Below are positions 31,747-40,814 of a DNA stretch of 64,000 nucleotides, one piece after another. Source of the stretch: Rugamonas sp. A1-17 (lineage in GTDB: Bacteria > Pseudomonadota > Gammaproteobacteria > Burkholderiales > Burkholderiaceae_D). A model generated the notes under the pieces. It worked only from the letters and a program-made list of their open reading frames with translations, was not told the origin of the DNA and ran no database searches. Position 1 is the first letter of the stretch, and every line of letters begins with the position of its first letter. Both the position numbers and the translations under genes were made by a program. The stretch is taken from contig JAJLPB010000012.1 of NCBI GenBank assembly GCA_025548565.1, positions 1 through 64,000 of the forward strand. The letters are read 5' to 3'.

Positions 31747-32898
31747 CTAGGCGAACAATTCGCCCTGGCAGGGGACGGCCGCCTGCGCGGCTGTGCCGGG
31801 CGGCTCCAGCGTGCTGGCGCGCACGCCCAGCAGGCGCAGCCGGCGTTGCAGCGGCACCCGTTTCAGGCACTCGCGCGCGGCCTGCAAGATGCCGGCCGCG
31901 TCCGCCACCGGCCGCGGCAGCGTGACGTTGCGGCTGACGATCTGGAAGTCGTCGAAGCGCAACTTGATGCTGATGGTGCGGCTGACGTAGCCCTTGCGCT
32001 TGAGGTCGTCCGCCAGCCGGTCGCACAGCTGGGTCAGGATGGACGACAACGTGCCCCGGTCCTGGCGCGCGTGCAGGTCGCGCTCGAAGGTGGTCTCGCG
32101 GCTGATCGACTTGCTCTCCGAGCTGGTGGAGATGGCGCGGTGGTCGATGCCGCGCGCGGCGTCGGCCAGCCAGGCCGAATAGTGCGCGCCGAAATGGTCC
32201 TGCAGCAGGCCGGCGTCGGCCGCCGCCAGCTGGCCGATGGTGGCGATGCCCAGCGCCGCCAGCTTCTCGGTGGCCTTGGGGCCGATGCCGTTGATCTTGC
32301 GCACGCCCAGCGGCCAGATGCGCGCCGGGATGTCGTCGTGGCCCAGCACGGTCAGGCCGTCGGGCTTTTCCAGGTCCGAGCAGATCTTCGACAGCAGCTT
32401 GTTGGGCGTCACGCCGATCGAGCACGACAGCCCGGTGGCGTCGCGCACGGCCTGCTTGATGCGCTGGGCCAACTCATGCGTCTCGCCTTCCACATGGGTC
32501 AGGTCGATATAGATCTCGTCGATGCCGCGGTCCTCGAAATCCGGCGCGATGGCGGCCACGGCATTCTTGAACAGGCGCGACATCTGGCGGTAGGCGTCGA
32601 AATTGACCGGCAGCAGGATGGCGTCCGGCGCCAGCTTGGCCGCCTTCATCATGCCCATGGCCGAACCGACGCCGAGCGCGCGCGCCTCGTAGGTGGCGGT
32701 GGTGATGACGCCACGGCCGACATAGTCGCGCAGCCGGGAAAAAGTATGGCTGCCGTCCGCCTGCCGCACCGGCTGGGCGTCGCGCCCGCCGCCGATCACC
32801 ACCGGCAGGCCGCGCAGCTCCGGATAGCGCAGCAATTCGACGGACGCATAAAACGCGTCCATGTCGAGGTGGGCGATGCGGCGCTGGTCTTCAACCAT
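31747..32898 (-). CDS. dinB: DNA polymerase IV (Y family)
   Basis: A 383-residue translesion polymerase. The catalytic carboxylates are in HLDMDAFYASVE (Asp12) and DRGIDEIYIDL (Asp-Glu); helix-hairpin-helix NGIGPKATEKL follows, and the C-terminal QGELF tail fits a beta-clamp binding motif. The start is set at the ATG at 32898 (MVEDQRRIAH) because an upstream in-frame ATG at 32937 would place a LexA box inside the coding sequence. The leader is then very short and no Shine-Dalgarno is visible. rdgC follows. Confidence 0.95.
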   Translation of the reverse strand: MVEDQRRIAHLDMDAFYASVELLRYPELRGLPVVIGGGRDAQPVRQADGSHTFSRLRDYVGRGVITTATYEARALGVGSAMGMMKAAKLAPDAILLPVNFDAYRQMSRLFKNAVAAIAPDFEDRGIDEIYIDLTHVEGETHELAQRIKQAVRDATGLSCSIGVTPNKLLSKICSDLEKPDGLTVLGHDDIPARIWPLGVRKINGIGPKATEKLAALGIATIGQLAAADAGLLQDHFGAHYSAWLADAARGIDHRAISTSSESKSISRETTFERDLHARQDRGTLSSILTQLCDRLADDLKRKGYVSRTISIKLRFDDFQIVSRNVTLPRPVADAAGILQAARECLKRVPLQRRLRLLGVRASTLEPPGTAAQAAVPCQGELFA

Positions 32899-32912
32899 GG
32901 TGCGGAGAAAAT

Positions 32913-32932
32913 TACTGTGAATACATACAGTA
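32913..32932. promoter_or_regulatory. LexA (SOS) box upstream of dinB
   Basis: TACTGTGAATACATACAGTA is a near-perfect LexA operator (TACTGT-N8-ACAGTA), ending 14 bp before the dinB start codon. It also faces the divergent binding-protein gene. Confidence 0.93.
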
Positions 32933-33021
32933 TTCACTAAAATGCCTCAGTCCGCAAGACCCCGCCCTATTTGCCGCCGCCGGGGTTACACTGGAGACCA
33001 CGCTCGTTTCCACCGGCCACC

Positions 33022-33855
33022 ATGACCAAGCGCCCGACCCTCGCATTGCTGAGCCTGTTGCTGTCCGCCACTGCGACCGCACACGTGGCGGCGGACGCCT
33101 GCCCGCCCGCCAGCGCCGGCCTGAGCGACCTCGGCTACGCGTCCTACCGCGACGGCTCCGCCATCCGTGGCATCACGGTCGACCTGCTGGAGGAAATCCA
33201 CCGGCGCAGCGGCTGCGCCTTCCAGCTGGGCTGGTATCCGCACGGCCGGGTGTACGCGCAATTCTTCAGCGGCCAGCTGGACGTGACCGGCGCCGCGCTG
33301 CGCAACGCCGAGCGCGACCAGCACGGCATGTGGTTGCCCTACACTTATTCGCAATTCGAACTGGTGCTGCTCAACCAGAGCGCCGGCGAGTTCCGCAGCC
33401 TGGCCGATTTCGTCGAGCGCAGCACGGCGCGCCTGAACGTGGCGCGCAGCATCGCGTATTCGCCCGCGACGCAGGCGCAGATGGACCGGCTGCAAAAGCT
33501 GGGCCGGCTGGAATACGTCAACGACTACGGCGTGGTGTTCCGCAAGATCCTGGCCGGCCGCGCCGACGGCACGCTGGCGCCGCCGGCCATCCATGTGCTG
33601 CATCAGCGCCAGTTCCACCTGCTGGGCAAGATGCGCGCCACCACCTTCGCCGAATCACCGCGCGCGATGGTGGGCATCTACGTGTCGAAGCAGCTGCCGG
33701 CGGCGCAGCGGCGGCGCTACGCCGAGGCGGTGCGCGCCATCGTCGGCGATGGCACGGTACAGCAGATCTACCTGCGTTATCTGGACGCCGATATCACCCG
33801 CCAGATCTTCGCCGGCGGCGTGCGCGACATCCTGGACGCGATGCCGGCGGACTAG
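33022..33855 (+). CDS. Periplasmic substrate-binding protein (SBP_bac_3-like)
   Basis: A 277-residue protein. The ATG at 33022 gives a signal peptide (MTKRPTLALLSLLLSATATA) and the mature part has the PBP-II fold pattern: YRDGSAIRGITVDLLEEI, a TGAALRNAERD domain-crossing segment and the AR-SIAYSP hinge. Relatives bind amino acids or other small solutes, but some are stand-alone sensors or lytic-enzyme partners. No permease or ATPase gene is adjacent, so a transport role is not shown. It overlaps the convergent XRE gene by four bases. Confidence 0.85.
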   Translation: MTKRPTLALLSLLLSATATAHVAADACPPASAGLSDLGYASYRDGSAIRGITVDLLEEIHRRSGCAFQLGWYPHGRVYAQFFSGQLDVTGAALRNAERDQHGMWLPYTYSQFELVLLNQSAGEFRSLADFVERSTARLNVARSIAYSPATQAQMDRLQKLGRLEYVNDYGVVFRKILAGRADGTLAPPAIHVLHQRQFHLLGKMRATTFAESPRAMVGIYVSKQLPAAQRRRYAEAVRAIVGDGTVQQIYLRYLDADITRQIFAGGVRDILDAMPAD

Positions 33856-34703
33856 CAGTGGCGCGCGCGGAACCACGCCGCGCTGGCCTCGTCGGCCGGA
33901 AAGAACGATTCGATACGCAGCTCGTGCACGGTGACATCGTGCGGCGTGCCCAGCGTGGCGATGGTGGTGAACAGGTTCAGCTCGACGCCATCCTTGCGCA
34001 AGGTCACCGGCAGGAAAGGCAAGGCGCGGCGGTCCAGGTTGGGCGACGCCTGCCCCATGCCGTCGATGCCGGGCAGCGCCAGCAACTCGGCCAGCAAGGT
34101 GGTGGCTTCGCTGCCGGGGCCGTCGCTCATCGCCTCGCGCTGGATCCAGTGCAGCAGGTCGGCGCCGACCTCCTCCCAGTTGTGCAGGTATTGCCGGGCG
34201 CCGTGCGGGTCCAGCATCAGCTTGAGCACGTTGACCGAGCCGTCGGTGGGGATGGCCGCGTCGGCCGGCAAGTCCAGCAGCCAGCGCATCATGCCGGCCG
34301 CCGGCGCGTTGGCCAGCGCCAGGTTCCACAGCCGGTCCACCACCAGCGCCGGATATGGCGCCTGCTGCGCCAGCATGAAGTCCAGCGCCCGCCGCACCGC
34401 GCCCAGCTCGGGATCGGACAGCTTGCGCTCCTGGTAGGCCGGCGCGAAGCCGGCCGCCAGCAACATCACGTTGCGCTGGCGCAGCGGGATCTCCAGCACC
34501 ATGCCCAGCTTGAGGATCAGATCCTTGCTGGGCTGCGAGCGCCCGCTTTCCAGGAAGCTGATGTGGCGCTGCGAGATCGTGCTCTCGGTCGACAGGCGCA
34601 GCTGGCTGTAGCCGCGCTTGCCGCGCCAGTACTTCAGCGCGGCGGCGAAGTCGCTGAAATAGTCGGTCGCGCCGTGGGCGCCGGATGGATGCGATGCGGA
34701 CAT
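33852..34703 (-). CDS. XRE-family regulator with MmyB-like ligand domain
   Basis: A 283-residue regulator. The N-terminal HTH (about 18-75) reads LKYWRGKRGYSQLRLSTEST then SQRHISFLESGRSQPSKD. The rest is the MmyB-type PAS-like domain, with the family's ALDFML...PYPALVVDRLWNLALAN pattern, which is thought to bind small hydrophobic ligands. The start at 34703 follows AAGGAG. It is downstream of the SnoaL-like gene on the same strand; regulators of this type often control adjacent SnoaL, dehydrogenase or transporter genes. Confidence 0.9.
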   Translation of the reverse strand: MSASHPSGAHGATDYFSDFAAALKYWRGKRGYSQLRLSTESTISQRHISFLESGRSQPSKDLILKLGMVLEIPLRQRNVMLLAAGFAPAYQERKLSDPELGAVRRALDFMLAQQAPYPALVVDRLWNLALANAPAAGMMRWLLDLPADAAIPTDGSVNVLKLMLDPHGARQYLHNWEEVGADLLHWIQREAMSDGPGSEATTLLAELLALPGIDGMGQASPNLDRRALPFLPVTLRKDGVELNLFTTIATLGTPHDVTVHELRIESFFPADEASAAWFRARHC

Positions 34704-34741
34704 GCGGGTCTCCTTGTCCGGCAATGATAGCCCGGCTGCGA

Positions 34742-35098
34742 TCACGCCGCGTTCAGGAAGCCGGTGACGCGGGTCAGGCGGCCGTCCTCGCCCAGCTCGG
34801 CGACATCGGTGCCGTGCGCCACCGGCGCGCTGCCGGGCACGGCCAGCGTCCACGAAAAGCGCACCACGTCGTTGTGGCCGTCCGGCGTGCCGTCCAGTTC
34901 GAAACGGAAGCCGGGGAACTGGCTTTGCGCGCCGGCGATCATGGCGTCGATGCCGTCGTGGCCGGCGCCGCGCATCATCGGGTCGAGGTAGCGGGCGTCC
35001 AGCGCGAAGGCGCGCGCCACCAGCGCGCGGCGCGCGGCGGCGTCGCGTTCGTTCCAGACGGCCAGGTATTGGGTAGCGATGTGGGCTGGGGTGTGCAT
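34742..35098 (-). CDS. SnoaL-like / NTF2-fold small protein
   Basis: A 118-residue cytoplasmic protein with the NTF2-fold pattern: N-terminal helix HIATQYLAVWNERDAAARRA, DARYLDP, then beta strands ending in TRVTGFLN. Members are small isomerases, hydrolases or non-enzymatic ligand binders. AAGGAGATCAAC precedes the ATG. It lies between the MFS transporter and the XRE regulator on the same strand, so all three may share one function, possibly handling of a small organic compound. Confidence 0.85.
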   Translation of the reverse strand: MHTPAHIATQYLAVWNERDAAARRALVARAFALDARYLDPMMRGAGHDGIDAMIAGAQSQFPGFRFELDGTPDGHNDVVRFSWTLAVPGSAPVAHGTDVAELGEDGRLTRVTGFLNAA

Positions 35099-35158
35099 GT
35101 TGATCTCCTTGAGTGGTTGATGTCGAATCGACAGAAACCATTGTCCGGAAATCGGTGC

Positions 35159-35193
35159 GGCGCGGCGATTACGTCCCAGGTAATCGCCGCGCC
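35159..35193. terminator. Hairpin over the stop codon of the MFS gene
   Basis: A perfect 14-bp stem GGCGCGGCGATTAC / GTAATCGCCGCGCC with a seven-base loop spans the MFS stop codon. There is no T-run, so it may be a factor-dependent terminator or an mRNA-protecting 3' hairpin. Confidence 0.55.
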
Positions 35194-36449
35194 ACCACCA
35201 GCACGGCGCCGGCCACCAGGCTGGCCGCCAGCAAGTAAATGCCGTTGGCCGTGGTGCCGGTGGCGTCCTTGATGGCGCCGACCAAATAGGGACTGGCGAA
35301 GCCGGCCAGGTTGCCCACCGAGTTGATCAGCGCGATGCCGGCCGCCGCCGCCGCGCCGCCCAGCATCGCGGTCGGCAGGCTCCAGAAAATCGGGAAGGTC
35401 GACAGGATGCCGGCCGTGGCCACGCTCAGCGCGGCCATCGCGATCACGGTGTTGTCGCTGTAGACGGTGGCCACCACCAAGCCCAGCGCGCCGGCCACGG
35501 CGGTCGCCGCCGCATGCCAGCGCCGCTCGCCGCTGCGGTCCGAGTGGCGCGCGGCCAGCACCATCGCCACCGCCGCCACCGAATACGGGATGGCCGTCAG
35601 CAGGCCGATGTCGAACACGTTCTTGACGCCGCTGTTCTTGATCAGCTGCGGCAGCCAGAAGCTCACGCCGTACAAGCCCATCACGAACAGGAAGTACACC
35701 AGCGCCAGCAGCCACACCGTGCCGTTGGCGAACACCCGCGCCAGCGGCAGGCGTTGCTGGTGCTGGCCGTCCTCGGCGATGGCGCGTTCCAGTTGCAGCT
35801 TGTCGTCCTCGTTTAGCCATTTGGCGGCGCGGATGCCGTCGTCCAGATAGAACAAGGTCCACACGCCGATCAGCACCGACGGCAAGCCCTCCAGCAGGAA
35901 CAGCCATTGCCAGCCGCTCAGGCCATAGCGGCCGGCGAAGGCCTGCATGATCCAGCCCGACAGCGGCCCGCCCACCACGCCGGCCACCGCCACCCCGCTC
36001 ATGAACAGCGCCACCATGCGCGCGCGGCGATGGGCTGGATACCAGTAGGTCAGGTACAGGATGATGCCGGGGAAGAAGCCGGCCTCCGCCGCGCCGAGCA
36101 GGAAGCGCAGCAGGTAGAACGTCGCCACGCTGTTGGCCAGCATCAGCGCCGACGAGATCAGGCCCCAGCTGATCATGATGCGGGCGATCCAGATGCGGGC
36201 GCCGGTGCGCGTCATCAGCAGGTTGGACGGCACCTCGAACAGGAAGTAGCCGATGAAGAAGATGCCGGCGCCCGCGCCGTACACGGTGTCGCTGAAGCGC
36301 AGGTCGGCCAGCATCTGCAGCTTGGCGAAGCCGACGTTGACGCGGTCCAGGTAGGCGGCCACGTAGCACAGGAACAGGAAAGGCATCAGCCGCCAGCTGA
36401 CGCGGCGATACAAGGGGTCGAGTTCAGCATCGGAAATAGTTGTTTTCAT
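35169..36449 (-). CDS. MFS transporter, anion:cation symporter type
   Basis: A 426-residue inner-membrane permease with 12 predicted helices. The pattern YLDRVNVGFAKLQM in helix 1, GAAEAGFFPGIILYLTYWYP in helices 4-5, and the FEVPSNLLM segment place it in the ACS family, which imports organic acids such as phthalate, tartrate or hydroxyphenylacetate by proton symport. The ATG at 36449 is preferred; a TTG five codons upstream is possible. It is divergent from the S9 peptidase gene and upstream of the SnoaL/XRE pair. The substrate is not predictable. Confidence 0.92.
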   Translation of the reverse strand: MKTTISDAELDPLYRRVSWRLMPFLFLCYVAAYLDRVNVGFAKLQMLADLRFSDTVYGAGAGIFFIGYFLFEVPSNLLMTRTGARIWIARIMISWGLISSALMLANSVATFYLLRFLLGAAEAGFFPGIILYLTYWYPAHRRARMVALFMSGVAVAGVVGGPLSGWIMQAFAGRYGLSGWQWLFLLEGLPSVLIGVWTLFYLDDGIRAAKWLNEDDKLQLERAIAEDGQHQQRLPLARVFANGTVWLLALVYFLFVMGLYGVSFWLPQLIKNSGVKNVFDIGLLTAIPYSVAAVAMVLAARHSDRSGERRWHAAATAVAGALGLVVATVYSDNTVIAMAALSVATAGILSTFPIFWSLPTAMLGGAAAAAGIALINSVGNLAGFASPYLVGAIKDATGTTANGIYLLAASLVAGAVLVVARRLPGT

Positions 36450-36507
36450 TTGCTTATTTTGCAATACAATTTGTGATCAAAGAACAGCCCGGAACCCCAC
36501 ACACGCC

Positions 36508-38610
36508 ATGATACGCATCCTGCCCATCCTGCTTGCCTTGCCCACCGTGCTGGCGTTAGCCGATCCCGCCGCGCCGCCGGTCGCGGCCAAGAAGCCGTGG
36601 AGCCAACGCTACCACGGACAGGCGCTGGCCGACGAATACCATTGGCTGCAAAACCGCCGCGACCCGGCCGTGCTGGCCTACCTGAAAGCCGAGAACGCCC
36701 ATACCGCCGCCGCCACCGCAACCATCGCGCCGCTGGCCAAACGGCTGGCGGCCGAGATGCGGGAACGCACCACGGCCAGCGAGCTGACGGTGCCGTCGCG
36801 CCAGGGCGAGTTCTACTACTACAGCCGCAGCGCCGCCGGCCAGCAATACCCGCTCAACTGCCGCCGCCGCGCGGCAGCCGACGGCAGCTACGACGACCAG
36901 GCGCCGGAGCAGATCCTGCTGGACCAGAACCGCCTGGCCCAAGGCAAAAAGTTCTTCACGCTGGAAGGGCTGATGCCCAGCCCCGACGGCAATCTGCTGG
37001 CCTACCGCGCCGACACCAGCGGCAATCACCAGTTCCAGCTGCACATCAAGGACTTGCGCAGCGGCCGCGAGCTGCCCCTGAGCGTGCCGCGCGTGACGTC
37101 GATGGAATGGGCGGCCGACAACCGCACCATCCTGCTGACGCAGGCCGATCCGTCCACGCTGCGTCCCGACCGCTTGCTGCGCGTGTCGACCGCGGGCGGC
37201 AAGCCGGTGGAAGTCTACCGCGAGCGCGACGGCAATTTCCTGCTCGGCATAGGCTGCACGCACGACGAACGCTTTCTGCAACTGGTGGCCCTCAGTTCCG
37301 ACACCAGCGACACCTGGCTGCTACCGCGCGACCAGCCCAACGGCGCTCTGCGCCAGCTGATGCCGCGCAGCGCCGGCCACCGCTACGACGCCGACACGCG
37401 TGGCGACCAGCTCTACCTGCGCACCAACAAGGACGCGCCCAACTTCCGCGTGGTCCGCGCGCCGCTGGCCGCGCCGCAGGATTGGACTGAGGTGATACGG
37501 CCCGAGGCCGGCACGCTGATCGAATCGATGGACGTCTTCCGCGATTTCCTGGTACTCAACGAACGCGCGAGCGCGCTCAGCCACACGCGTATCCACAACT
37601 TCGCCACCGGGCAATGGCGCGACGTGCAATTCGACGACGAGGTCTACCTGGTCCAGGCGACCGGTGTCTCCGGCTACGACGACACCAGCTACCGGCTGCA
37701 ATACCAGTCGCCGGTGGCGCCACCGATGGTGCTGGAGATCGACATGGCCAGCGGCGCGCGCAAGGTGCTCAAGCGCCAGCCGCTGGCCAGCGTCGACCTG
37801 CAGCGCTTCACCACGCGCCGCATCTGGGTCACCGCGCGCGACGGCGTCAAGGTGCCGGTGTGGCTGGCCTACCGCAAGGACGTCAAGCTCGACGGCAGCG
37901 CGCCGCTGCTGCTGTACGGCTACGGCGGCTGGGGCTTCCCCAGCGAGGCCAACTTCAGCCTCGGCCGCCTGAGCCTGATGGAGCGCGGCGTCATCTACGC
38001 CGAGGCGCAGATCCGCGGCGGCAACGACTTGGGCGAGCAGTGGCACGACGACGGCAAGCTGATGAAGCGGAAGAATGTGTTCAACGATTTCATCGACAGC
38101 GCCGAACACCTGATCCGCGAAGGCTACACGCGGCCGGAGCGGCTTATCGCCGAGGGCGGCAGTTTCGGCGGCATGGTGATGGGCGTGGCGGCCAACGAGC
38201 GGCCGGAGCTGTTCCACGCCATCGTGGCCGCCGTGCCGCAGGCCGACCTGATCCACGAGATCACCGACCCGACGCTGCCGATGGTCACCTATGAATACCT
38301 GGAGTCCGGCGATCCGAAGCAGAAGGCCGCCTTCGATTACATGAAGAGCTACTCGCCGTACGACAACATCAAGCGCCAGGCGTATCCGGCGATGCTGGTG
38401 ACGGCGGGCTTCCGCGACACCCAGGCGCAATACTGGCCGGCCGCCAAATACGTGGCGCGGCTGCGCGCACACAAGACCGACAACCGGCCGCTGCTGCTCA
38501 AGACCGATTTCGCGTCCGGCCACTACGGCGCCTCCGGGCGCTACGACGCCATCGACGGCAGGGCGTTCGAGCTGGCCTGGATGCTGGATCAATGGGGCAT
38601 AGTCGAATAA
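36508..38610 (+). CDS. S9-family prolyl oligopeptidase, secreted
   Basis: A 700-residue serine peptidase with an N-terminal signal peptide (MIRILPILLALPTVLALA), then a seven-bladed propeller and a C-terminal alpha/beta-hydrolase domain. The catalytic Ser lies in GGSFGG, the Asp in AGFRDTQ and the His in FASGHYG. YGYGGWG and RGGNDLGEQWH are typical of the S9A group (prolyl oligopeptidase and oligopeptidase B). It cleaves short peptides, here probably in the periplasm. The start follows 58 bp of divergent promoter region shared with the MFS gene. Confidence 0.95.
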   Translation: MIRILPILLALPTVLALADPAAPPVAAKKPWSQRYHGQALADEYHWLQNRRDPAVLAYLKAENAHTAAATATIAPLAKRLAAEMRERTTASELTVPSRQGEFYYYSRSAAGQQYPLNCRRRAAADGSYDDQAPEQILLDQNRLAQGKKFFTLEGLMPSPDGNLLAYRADTSGNHQFQLHIKDLRSGRELPLSVPRVTSMEWAADNRTILLTQADPSTLRPDRLLRVSTAGGKPVEVYRERDGNFLLGIGCTHDERFLQLVALSSDTSDTWLLPRDQPNGALRQLMPRSAGHRYDADTRGDQLYLRTNKDAPNFRVVRAPLAAPQDWTEVIRPEAGTLIESMDVFRDFLVLNERASALSHTRIHNFATGQWRDVQFDDEVYLVQATGVSGYDDTSYRLQYQSPVAPPMVLEIDMASGARKVLKRQPLASVDLQRFTTRRIWVTARDGVKVPVWLAYRKDVKLDGSAPLLLYGYGGWGFPSEANFSLGRLSLMERGVIYAEAQIRGGNDLGEQWHDDGKLMKRKNVFNDFIDSAEHLIREGYTRPERLIAEGGSFGGMVMGVAANERPELFHAIVAAVPQADLIHEITDPTLPMVTYEYLESGDPKQKAAFDYMKSYSPYDNIKRQAYPAMLVTAGFRDTQAQYWPAAKYVARLRAHKTDNRPLLLKTDFASGHYGASGRYDAIDGRAFELAWMLDQWGIVE

Positions 38611-38635
38611 TTTTCTAAATAATTTACAAAAACCC

Positions 38636-38665
38636 TTGCGGAACGGATTAAGCACCTTGTAGAAT
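38636..38665 (+). promoter_or_regulatory. Probable promoter of the tRNA-Val/tRNA-Asp operon
   Basis: TTGCGG (38636-38641) and TAGAAT (38660-38665) are separated by 18 bp and stand about 55 bp before the first tRNA. Confidence 0.65.
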
Positions 38666-38720
38666 ACGGCCTCGTTCAGCAGTTGCAACAAAGTAGTAAA
38701 GCAAAGCTGTTATGTTTTCT

Positions 38721-38796
38721 GGGTGCTTAGCTCAGTTGGTAGAGCGGCGCCCTTACAAGGCGTAGGTCGGGAGTTCGACCCTCTCAGCACCCACCA
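38721..38796 (+). tRNA. tRNA-Val, anticodon TAC
   Basis: A complete cloverleaf: acceptor GGGTGCT / AGCACCC, D-loop AGTTGGTAGA, anticodon loop CTTACAA with TAC at 38754-38756, T-loop GTTCGAC, and an encoded CCA end. It is 22 bp upstream of tRNA-Asp. Confidence 0.98.
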
Positions 38797-38818
38797 GGGA
38801 AACAGAAAAACGAAATTT

Positions 38819-38895
38819 GGAGCGGTAGTTCAGTTGGTTAGAATACCGGCCTGTCACGCCGGGGGTCGCGGGTTCGAGTCCCGTCCGCTCCGCCA
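38819..38895 (+). tRNA. tRNA-Asp, anticodon GTC
   Basis: A complete cloverleaf: acceptor GGAGCGG / CCGCTCC, D-loop AGTTGGTTAGA, anticodon loop CTGTCAC with GTC at 38853-38855, T-loop GTTCGAG, encoded CCA. It is the second gene of the two-tRNA operon. Confidence 0.98.
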
Positions 38896-38902
38896 AATTC
38901 CT

Positions 38903-38930
38903 TTAAGGGCCCGATTCGTCGGGCCCTTAA
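38903..38930 (+). terminator. Terminator of the tRNA operon
   Basis: A perfect 12-bp stem TTAAGGGCCCGA / TCGGGCCCTTAA closed by a TTCG tetraloop, eight bases after the tRNA-Asp CCA end. Only a short pyrimidine-rich stretch follows. Confidence 0.85.
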
Positions 38931-38995
38931 TCATTTCCGCGCCGATTAATACGCGATTAAGCTTAGGCTTACACATCGGGTGTTATCCTCCCGGC

Positions 38996-40150
38996 ATGAT
39001 TCTCTCCACCACGTCCTTGCCTCCCTATCTGCGATTCCGCATGCGCCTGGCGCAACAGGCGATGCTGCAGTTCGCGGTCAGCTTCAAGAGTTCGCTCGAA
39101 TACATTCTGCTCGGTTTCGGCCAGGTGCTGGTGGGGCTGGTCGCCTGCCTCGCGCTGCCCGGACTGTTCGCGGCGACGCGGCCGTGGCCGCAAGCGCTCG
39201 GCTTGTTCGCCGGCCAGGCATTGATCGCCAGTGTGCCGGTGTGGCTGCTGCGCAAGCGGCTGCTGCCGGCGCAGGTGCTGCAGTGGTGCCGTCCGCTGCC
39301 AATTACCGCCCGCTCGCAGTGGGGCGCCAACATCGCCGTGGCCGGCATGATCATCGTCCCATTGAGCCTGGCCTACGCGCTGTCCACAGCGATCTGGCTG
39401 TTTCAATGGCCGGACTGGCTGCGGCCGGTGGCGCCGCAGGCATTGCTGCTGACCGCCGGTTCGCTGCTGCTGGGCTGGATCATTTCGACGCTGGTGCTGG
39501 CCCGGCGCTGCCGCATGCCGGCCGCCGTCCGGCTCGATCCCGACCGCCCCGCGCCCGGCCCCTATGCGCCACGCCTGCCGGCCACTGCCGGCACCCCGCC
39601 AGCGATGCAGCGTGCACGGACCGCGCTGTATCATTGGCGCCAGCTGTTCTGGCTGCCCTTCTGGCGCGCGGAAAACCTGGTCGGCATCCAGCAGACCGTG
39701 CTGCTGCTGGGCGCCGTGCTGGGCATCGGCGTATGGCTGTGGCATCCGGCCGTGGTGCCGCCGGCGCTGTTGGGCTTCAATGCCGCGCTGCTGCTGATGG
39801 TGCTGACCGACCGCGGCGACAAGGCCGTCACCGAACAGCTCGCGCTGCTGCGTCCCATCGCGGCGGCCTGGCCGGTGCGCATCGAGCGCCTGTTCCGCTT
39901 CGCCCGCTGGTCGGCGCTGCTGCCCGGCCTGGCCGTAATGGCCTGGTTCGCGCTGCTGACGCTGGGCCACCTGGGCCGCGCCAGCAGCGCCGGCTACAGC
40001 ACCACCGTGGCCACCGTCTGGCTGTGCTTTGCCGGCGTCGCCCAGGCCGCCGTCGTCGTGCTGCGCCGCCTGAGCGTGCGCGGCCGCGTGGGGCTGGTCA
40101 TCAGCGCCATCATCATCCTCACCGCCATTGGAAGCGAACTATGGAACTGA
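38996..40150 (+). CDS. ABC exporter membrane subunit (putative)
   Basis: A 384-residue polytopic membrane protein with about eight hydrophobic segments and no signal peptide. I recognise no specific family. Its stop overlaps the start of an ABC ATPase gene by ten bases, so translation is coupled and it is almost certainly the membrane half of that transporter. The start is the ATG at 38996 (MILSTTSLPPYLRFRMRLAQ); the frame stays open upstream through the tRNA genes, which is not coding. No Shine-Dalgarno is obvious. Substrate unknown. Confidence 0.82.
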   Translation: MILSTTSLPPYLRFRMRLAQQAMLQFAVSFKSSLEYILLGFGQVLVGLVACLALPGLFAATRPWPQALGLFAGQALIASVPVWLLRKRLLPAQVLQWCRPLPITARSQWGANIAVAGMIIVPLSLAYALSTAIWLFQWPDWLRPVAPQALLLTAGSLLLGWIISTLVLARRCRMPAAVRLDPDRPAPGPYAPRLPATAGTPPAMQRARTALYHWRQLFWLPFWRAENLVGIQQTVLLLGAVLGIGVWLWHPAVVPPALLGFNAALLLMVLTDRGDKAVTEQLALLRPIAAAWPVRIERLFRFARWSALLPGLAVMAWFALLTLGHLGRASSAGYSTTVATVWLCFAGVAQAAVVVLRRLSVRGRVGLVISAIIILTAIGSELWN

Positions 40151-40758
40151 AGCCCGTGCTGCGCATACAACAATTGACCTTCGAATACGCCAGCCACCCG
40201 CTGTTCCGCCGCTTCGACCTGCAACTGGACGCCGGCATCACCTGGCTGCGCGGGGAGAACGGCGCCGGCAAGACCACGCTGCTCAAGCTGGCCGGCGGCG
40301 CGCTGACGCCGCACGCAGGCAGCATCGTGCTGGACGGCCTCGACATCCAGGCCCAGCCGCTGGCCTACCGCCTGCAGTGCTACTACTGCGGCGGCGACAC
40401 GCCGCAACTGCCGTGGCTGACCGTGCAGGAAATCCTCGACCTGCACCTGTCGCTGTATCCCGGCACCGACCCGGCGCTGCTCAACGCCGAGCTGCAAGCG
40501 TTCCACCTGCTGCACACGCTGGACCAGCCGGTGACCACGTTGTCGCTCGGCCAGCACAAGAAGATGCAGTTGTCGCTGGCGCTGGCGCTGCCGGTGCGGC
40601 TGCTGCTGATCGACGAGCCGTTCAACGGCCTCGATGTGGACGCCGTGGCCTACTTGCGCCAGCAACTGTCGGCGCCGCAGCGGCTGGCGCGCCAGTGCAT
40701 CCTGCTCACCAGCCACCTCGACCCGGCCCTGCCGCTGGCCGCCACCGTGCAACTTTAA
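40141..40758 (+). CDS. ABC transporter ATP-binding protein
   Basis: A 205-residue ATPase, short for the family. Walker A is RGENGAGKTTLLKLAGG (about 38-54), the Q-loop region follows, the signature is LSLGQHKK (a variant of LSGGQ), and Walker B is LLLIDEPFNGLD, with a switch His in LTSHLD. It is translationally coupled to the membrane subunit upstream. Small ATPases paired with one large membrane protein usually serve export of peptides, lipids or antibiotics; the cargo here is unknown. Confidence 0.93.
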   Translation: MELKPVLRIQQLTFEYASHPLFRRFDLQLDAGITWLRGENGAGKTTLLKLAGGALTPHAGSIVLDGLDIQAQPLAYRLQCYYCGGDTPQLPWLTVQEILDLHLSLYPGTDPALLNAELQAFHLLHTLDQPVTTLSLGQHKKMQLSLALALPVRLLLIDEPFNGLDVDAVAYLRQQLSAPQRLARQCILLTSHLDPALPLAATVQL

Positions 40759-40814
40759 GTTATCATGGGAATGATGAGCCGGCCCGGCCCGCATTCCCGC
40801 ACGGAGTTCCCCTG

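Noticed and set aside
36508..38610. Mutated active site in the S9 peptidase (GGSFGG)
   Set aside because: GGSxGG is a normal variant in prolyl oligopeptidases, and the Asp and His partners are present.
38723..38995. Upstream extension of the ABC membrane gene through the tRNA genes
   Set aside because: The frame is open but passes through two complete tRNAs and their terminator; the start at 38996 leads directly into the first hydrophobic region.
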